Positions 58,935 to 61,021 of a DNA stretch of 61,021 nt are shown here, piece after piece. Location of the stretch: contig NZ_FCOQ01000038.1 of assembly GCF_900021165.1 (NCBI RefSeq), forward strand, positions 1,653-62,673. The letters are read 5' to 3'. A model generated the notes under the pieces. The model was not told the DNA's origin. It ran no database searches and was given only the letters and a program-made list of their open reading frames with translations. The position numbers and the translations under genes are program-made. The stretch comes from Paenibacillus phocaeensis. GTDB lineage: Bacteria > Bacillota > Bacilli > Paenibacillales > Paenibacillaceae. Position 1 is the stretch's first letter; the number at the start of each line of letters is the position of its first letter.

Positions 58935-61019
58935 CTATAGTTCGCTTAATATCTGCAGGGCTTCCTTCCCGCTCCCCGGCTTATAACCGGACTGCATGTA
59001 ACGGATGTTCCCCTCACGGTCCAGCGCAAACAAGTGCGGGAAGCCCCCGCTCCCCAGCGGGATGCCGGCGGCGATCCACCGCTTGAGCGCCGCGTGATCG
59101 GGATCGCCCGCGAACACGGTCCCTGACGGCAACCCGGCAGGAAGCGGATCTGGGACGGCAGAGGACGGCAGGCCTACGTCTCCGCCGAGCACAAAGATGA
59201 CCGGGATGCCCAGGACTTCAAACGTCTCCGCAAGCTCGCCGGTTTCGCGCAGCAGATGCTTCGACGGCTCCCGGTCCGGCTCCAGCCAGGCGATCATCGC
59301 GCCGTGGGCTCCATGGCTTAACGCGCCCAGCGTCGTTGCCGTCCCGTCCGCCCGCCAGAGCGGCGTATGCGGATCAGGCGTACCATACACCGGGAGCTGC
59401 TGTGAAGGAGCCGGATAAGTCAACGCGACCTCCGTCTCCGTCCGCTCGCCAACCCGGCAGTAGGTCAGCCGCCCCAGCACCGTGCCGTCCTTCAGGCGCA
59501 CGCCTGAAGTGATCCGGTAATCGCCCGGCTCCACCTCGAACGCCGTCTCGTACACATCCGTTTTGCCGTGGGGATATAGCAGCGTTTTGTAGAACCCGCC
59601 CTCCAGCCGGGCGAGGGTGAAATTCTCCATGTACGAGGCCGTCGGCGCGTCGGCACACTTCCCCTCCTCGCGGCGGAGCCGCAGCTTGCCGATGTGGCGG
59701 ACGGATTCCGCATTCGCTCCCGATTCTTCCCGCTCTGGCCCGATTCCCGCGTCGACCCAAGTTCCGCCCGCATAATACTGCGGGTTTTGCTCGCTGGGAT
59801 TCAGCCTTGCCGGAATGCCGAAGCTCCGGCATAACGCGACGAACAGGATGTCCAGGGAGGCTTTGTCCCCGATGCGCAGTTGGAATGTGCCCAGCGGCCC
59901 CGCTTTTCCGCGCAGGTTCCCCGGCACTTCATGCAGCTCCCAACCTTCGTTCAGCAGCCGGACCACCCGGGAGGGATCCGCTTGGTAACAGGCGGCTTCC
60001 GCTTCAGTGAAGCGGGCCTGAAGCGCCTTCCGGTAAGGAGAGAGCATCTCAAACCACACGCGCGGGCACATCACATACGACACGAACAGTTCTTGCTCAT
60101 ACGTATCCTTCCAAGGCAGCGATCCGGTCAAGTGGTCGTCCAGCGTCTCCCGCATCGTGTCGGTCAAATCCTTCTCCCGCAGGCTTTCTAGCAGGAGCAG
60201 CGGCCACTCGCCATGTTCCGGGACGCGCGCCTCCAGGAAAGCAGCGATCTCCCGGCTATTGCCGCGAGCGGGCTCCAGCACCTTCCACACCCGCTCCGCC
60301 GGCAATTCGAGCCGGGCGGCGAGCTGCTCCGCTTCCGCCTCCGTCAGGAAGGTCTCCTCGTAAGCCCGGCGCAGGGCGGCTCCCTCGGCCACCCGCTGCT
60401 CATGCTGCCGCAGTTGCTCCACAGTGAGCGGTTCGGATTCCGGCCCCTCCAGCTCCGGCGGAGGCACCATCTCGAAATCCTCCACCCCTTCCGGCTGCCT
60501 CGACAGCATTCCGTTCAACACAACCTCGAATCGGTCGCCGTCGGCGATGCGAAGCTTGCGCTGGCCCCAGACCTCGTTCCGTACGGCGCGGACGATCAGA
60601 TCACCGCATCCGGTCGTAAACCGGACTTCGCCCCGCTCATCCGCCACCAGCTCCGCCAGCGGGAACAGCTCCGCATAGTTGTACAGCTGGAACTGCACCC
60701 TCGCTCCCGCCGCCGGCGTGCCGTCCGGCTCCTTCACTTCCACGGCGATTGTGCGGGTCGGCGCATAATTCGCCAGCAGATTCAGCTCCGCATACGGCCC
60801 GGCCTTCACGGTGATCTCCTCCGGTCCGGGATAGCTCGCCGGAACGCGGGTGTGCACCAGCATCGCCCGGCGCGCCGGACCGCTGAACCAGCCCTGGTCC
60901 AGGCGGGCCTCCGGCTCGCAAGCGCCGATGTAATGCCACTTGCCGTCGGCCCAAGCCTCGACCCAGGCCTGGTTGTCGTCGCAATGCGCCCCACGCGGCG
61001 TGTAGCATTGCCGCGCCGG
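58935..61019 (-). CDS. Transglutaminase-like multidomain protein (5' end outside window)
   Basis: At least 694 residues, with the N-terminus beyond the right edge. The visible start (PARQCYTPRGAHCDDNQAWVE and DGKWHYIGACEPE) is the end of a transglutaminase-like core. Then come a carboxypeptidase-regulatory-like beta domain (VEVKEPDGTPAAGARVQFQLYNYAE), a helical region, a second transglutaminase-like stretch (DKASLDILFVALCRSFGIPARL), a beta domain, and a C-terminal thioredoxin-like segment (FPHLFALDREGNIRYMQSGY). The position that is normally His in DDNHAWVE is Gln here, so the first core may be catalytically dead. No membrane segment is seen in this part. Confidence 0.8.
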   Translation of the reverse strand, partial: PARQCYTPRGAHCDDNQAWVEAWADGKWHYIGACEPEARLDQGWFSGPARRAMLVHTRVPASYPGPEEITVKAGPYAELNLLANYAPTRTIAVEVKEPDGTPAAGARVQFQLYNYAELFPLAELVADERGEVRFTTGCGDLIVRAVRNEVWGQRKLRIADGDRFEVVLNGMLSRQPEGVEDFEMVPPPELEGPESEPLTVEQLRQHEQRVAEGAALRRAYEETFLTEAEAEQLAARLELPAERVWKVLEPARGNSREIAAFLEARVPEHGEWPLLLLESLREKDLTDTMRETLDDHLTGSLPWKDTYEQELFVSYVMCPRVWFEMLSPYRKALQARFTEAEAACYQADPSRVVRLLNEGWELHEVPGNLRGKAGPLGTFQLRIGDKASLDILFVALCRSFGIPARLNPSEQNPQYYAGGTWVDAGIGPEREESGANAESVRHIGKLRLRREEGKCADAPTASYMENFTLARLEGGFYKTLLYPHGKTDVYETAFEVEPGDYRITSGVRLKDGTVLGRLTYCRVGERTETEVALTYPAPSQQLPVYGTPDPHTPLWRADGTATTLGALSHGAHGAMIAWLEPDREPSKHLLRETGELAETFEVLGIPVIFVLGGDVGLPSSAVPDPLPAGLPSGTVFAGDPDHAALKRWIAAGIPLGSGGFPHLFALDREGNIRYMQSGYKPGSGKEALQILSEL

Positions 61020-61021
61020 AA

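Overview
The window looks like a chromosomal stretch of a spore-forming Paenibacillaceae bacterium (Paenibacillus or a close relative). The pointers are a GC-rich but Firmicute-style gene set: strong AGGAGG ribosome-binding sites, GTG and TTG starts, a LysM/GH18 spore-type lysin, FMN and tandem glycine riboswitches, DUF4825 and YvrJ proteins, AraC/LacI-controlled sugar modules, and stretches of degenerate intergenic repeats. No rRNA, tRNA, CRISPR array or prophage was seen. The only mobile DNA recognised is an IS1182-like transposase cut by the left edge.

Layout. 1-0.55 kb: IS end. 0.55-7.1 kb: diguanylate cyclase; an EamA transporter behind an FMN riboswitch (probable flavin uptake); a LysM-GH18 spore lysin; a metNIQ-like importer whose ATPase lacks the methionine-sensing NIL domain. 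7.4-9.4 kb: ArsR repressor and divergent MFS exporter with a palindromic operator. 9.4-14.6 kb: response regulator, sensor kinase, ABC ATPase and FtsX-type permease, with an inverted repeat before the ABC genes. 14.7-16.6 kb: serine dehydratase sdaAB-sdaAA under a tandem glycine riboswitch. 17.1-22.5 kb: a huge multidomain secreted subtilase. 22.6-26.1 kb: a two-gene nucleotidyltransferase module and a three-gene ABC-2 exporter. 26.2-27.4 kb: gene-poor, repeat-rich DNA. 27.4-30.1 kb: LMW phosphatase and two AraC-type proteins. 30.4-34.9 kb: three Gfo/Idh/MocA oxidoreductases and a TIM-barrel isomerase. 35.4-43.2 kb: alpha-glucoside-type ABC importer, GH65 phosphorylase and LacI repressor with matching palindromic operators and a cre-like site. 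43.2-44.1 kb: more repeats. 44.1-47.5 kb: a PD-(D/E)XK-like protein, a DUF6273 protein and a PadR three-gene operon. 47.7-56.6 kb: a self-contained sigma-54 island with activator, six-gene acid/CoA catabolic operon, exact -24/-12 promoter and the sigma-54 gene itself. 56.7-57.8 kb: a split sigma factor of SigO/RsoA type, divergent from a YvrJ-like gene, with the same bipartite promoter element facing both ways. 57.8-61.0 kb: cytosolic GH18 and a transglutaminase-like protein cut by the right edge.

The strongest items for follow-up are the split-sigma locus with its duplicated promoter element, the sigma-54 island with matching promoter and upstream palindrome, the two riboswitch-gene pairings (FMN with EamA, glycine with serine dehydratase), the nucleotidyltransferase pair with an upstream palindrome, and several distinct families of degenerate intergenic repeats. 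Functions rest on reading motifs by eye; no database search was possible.
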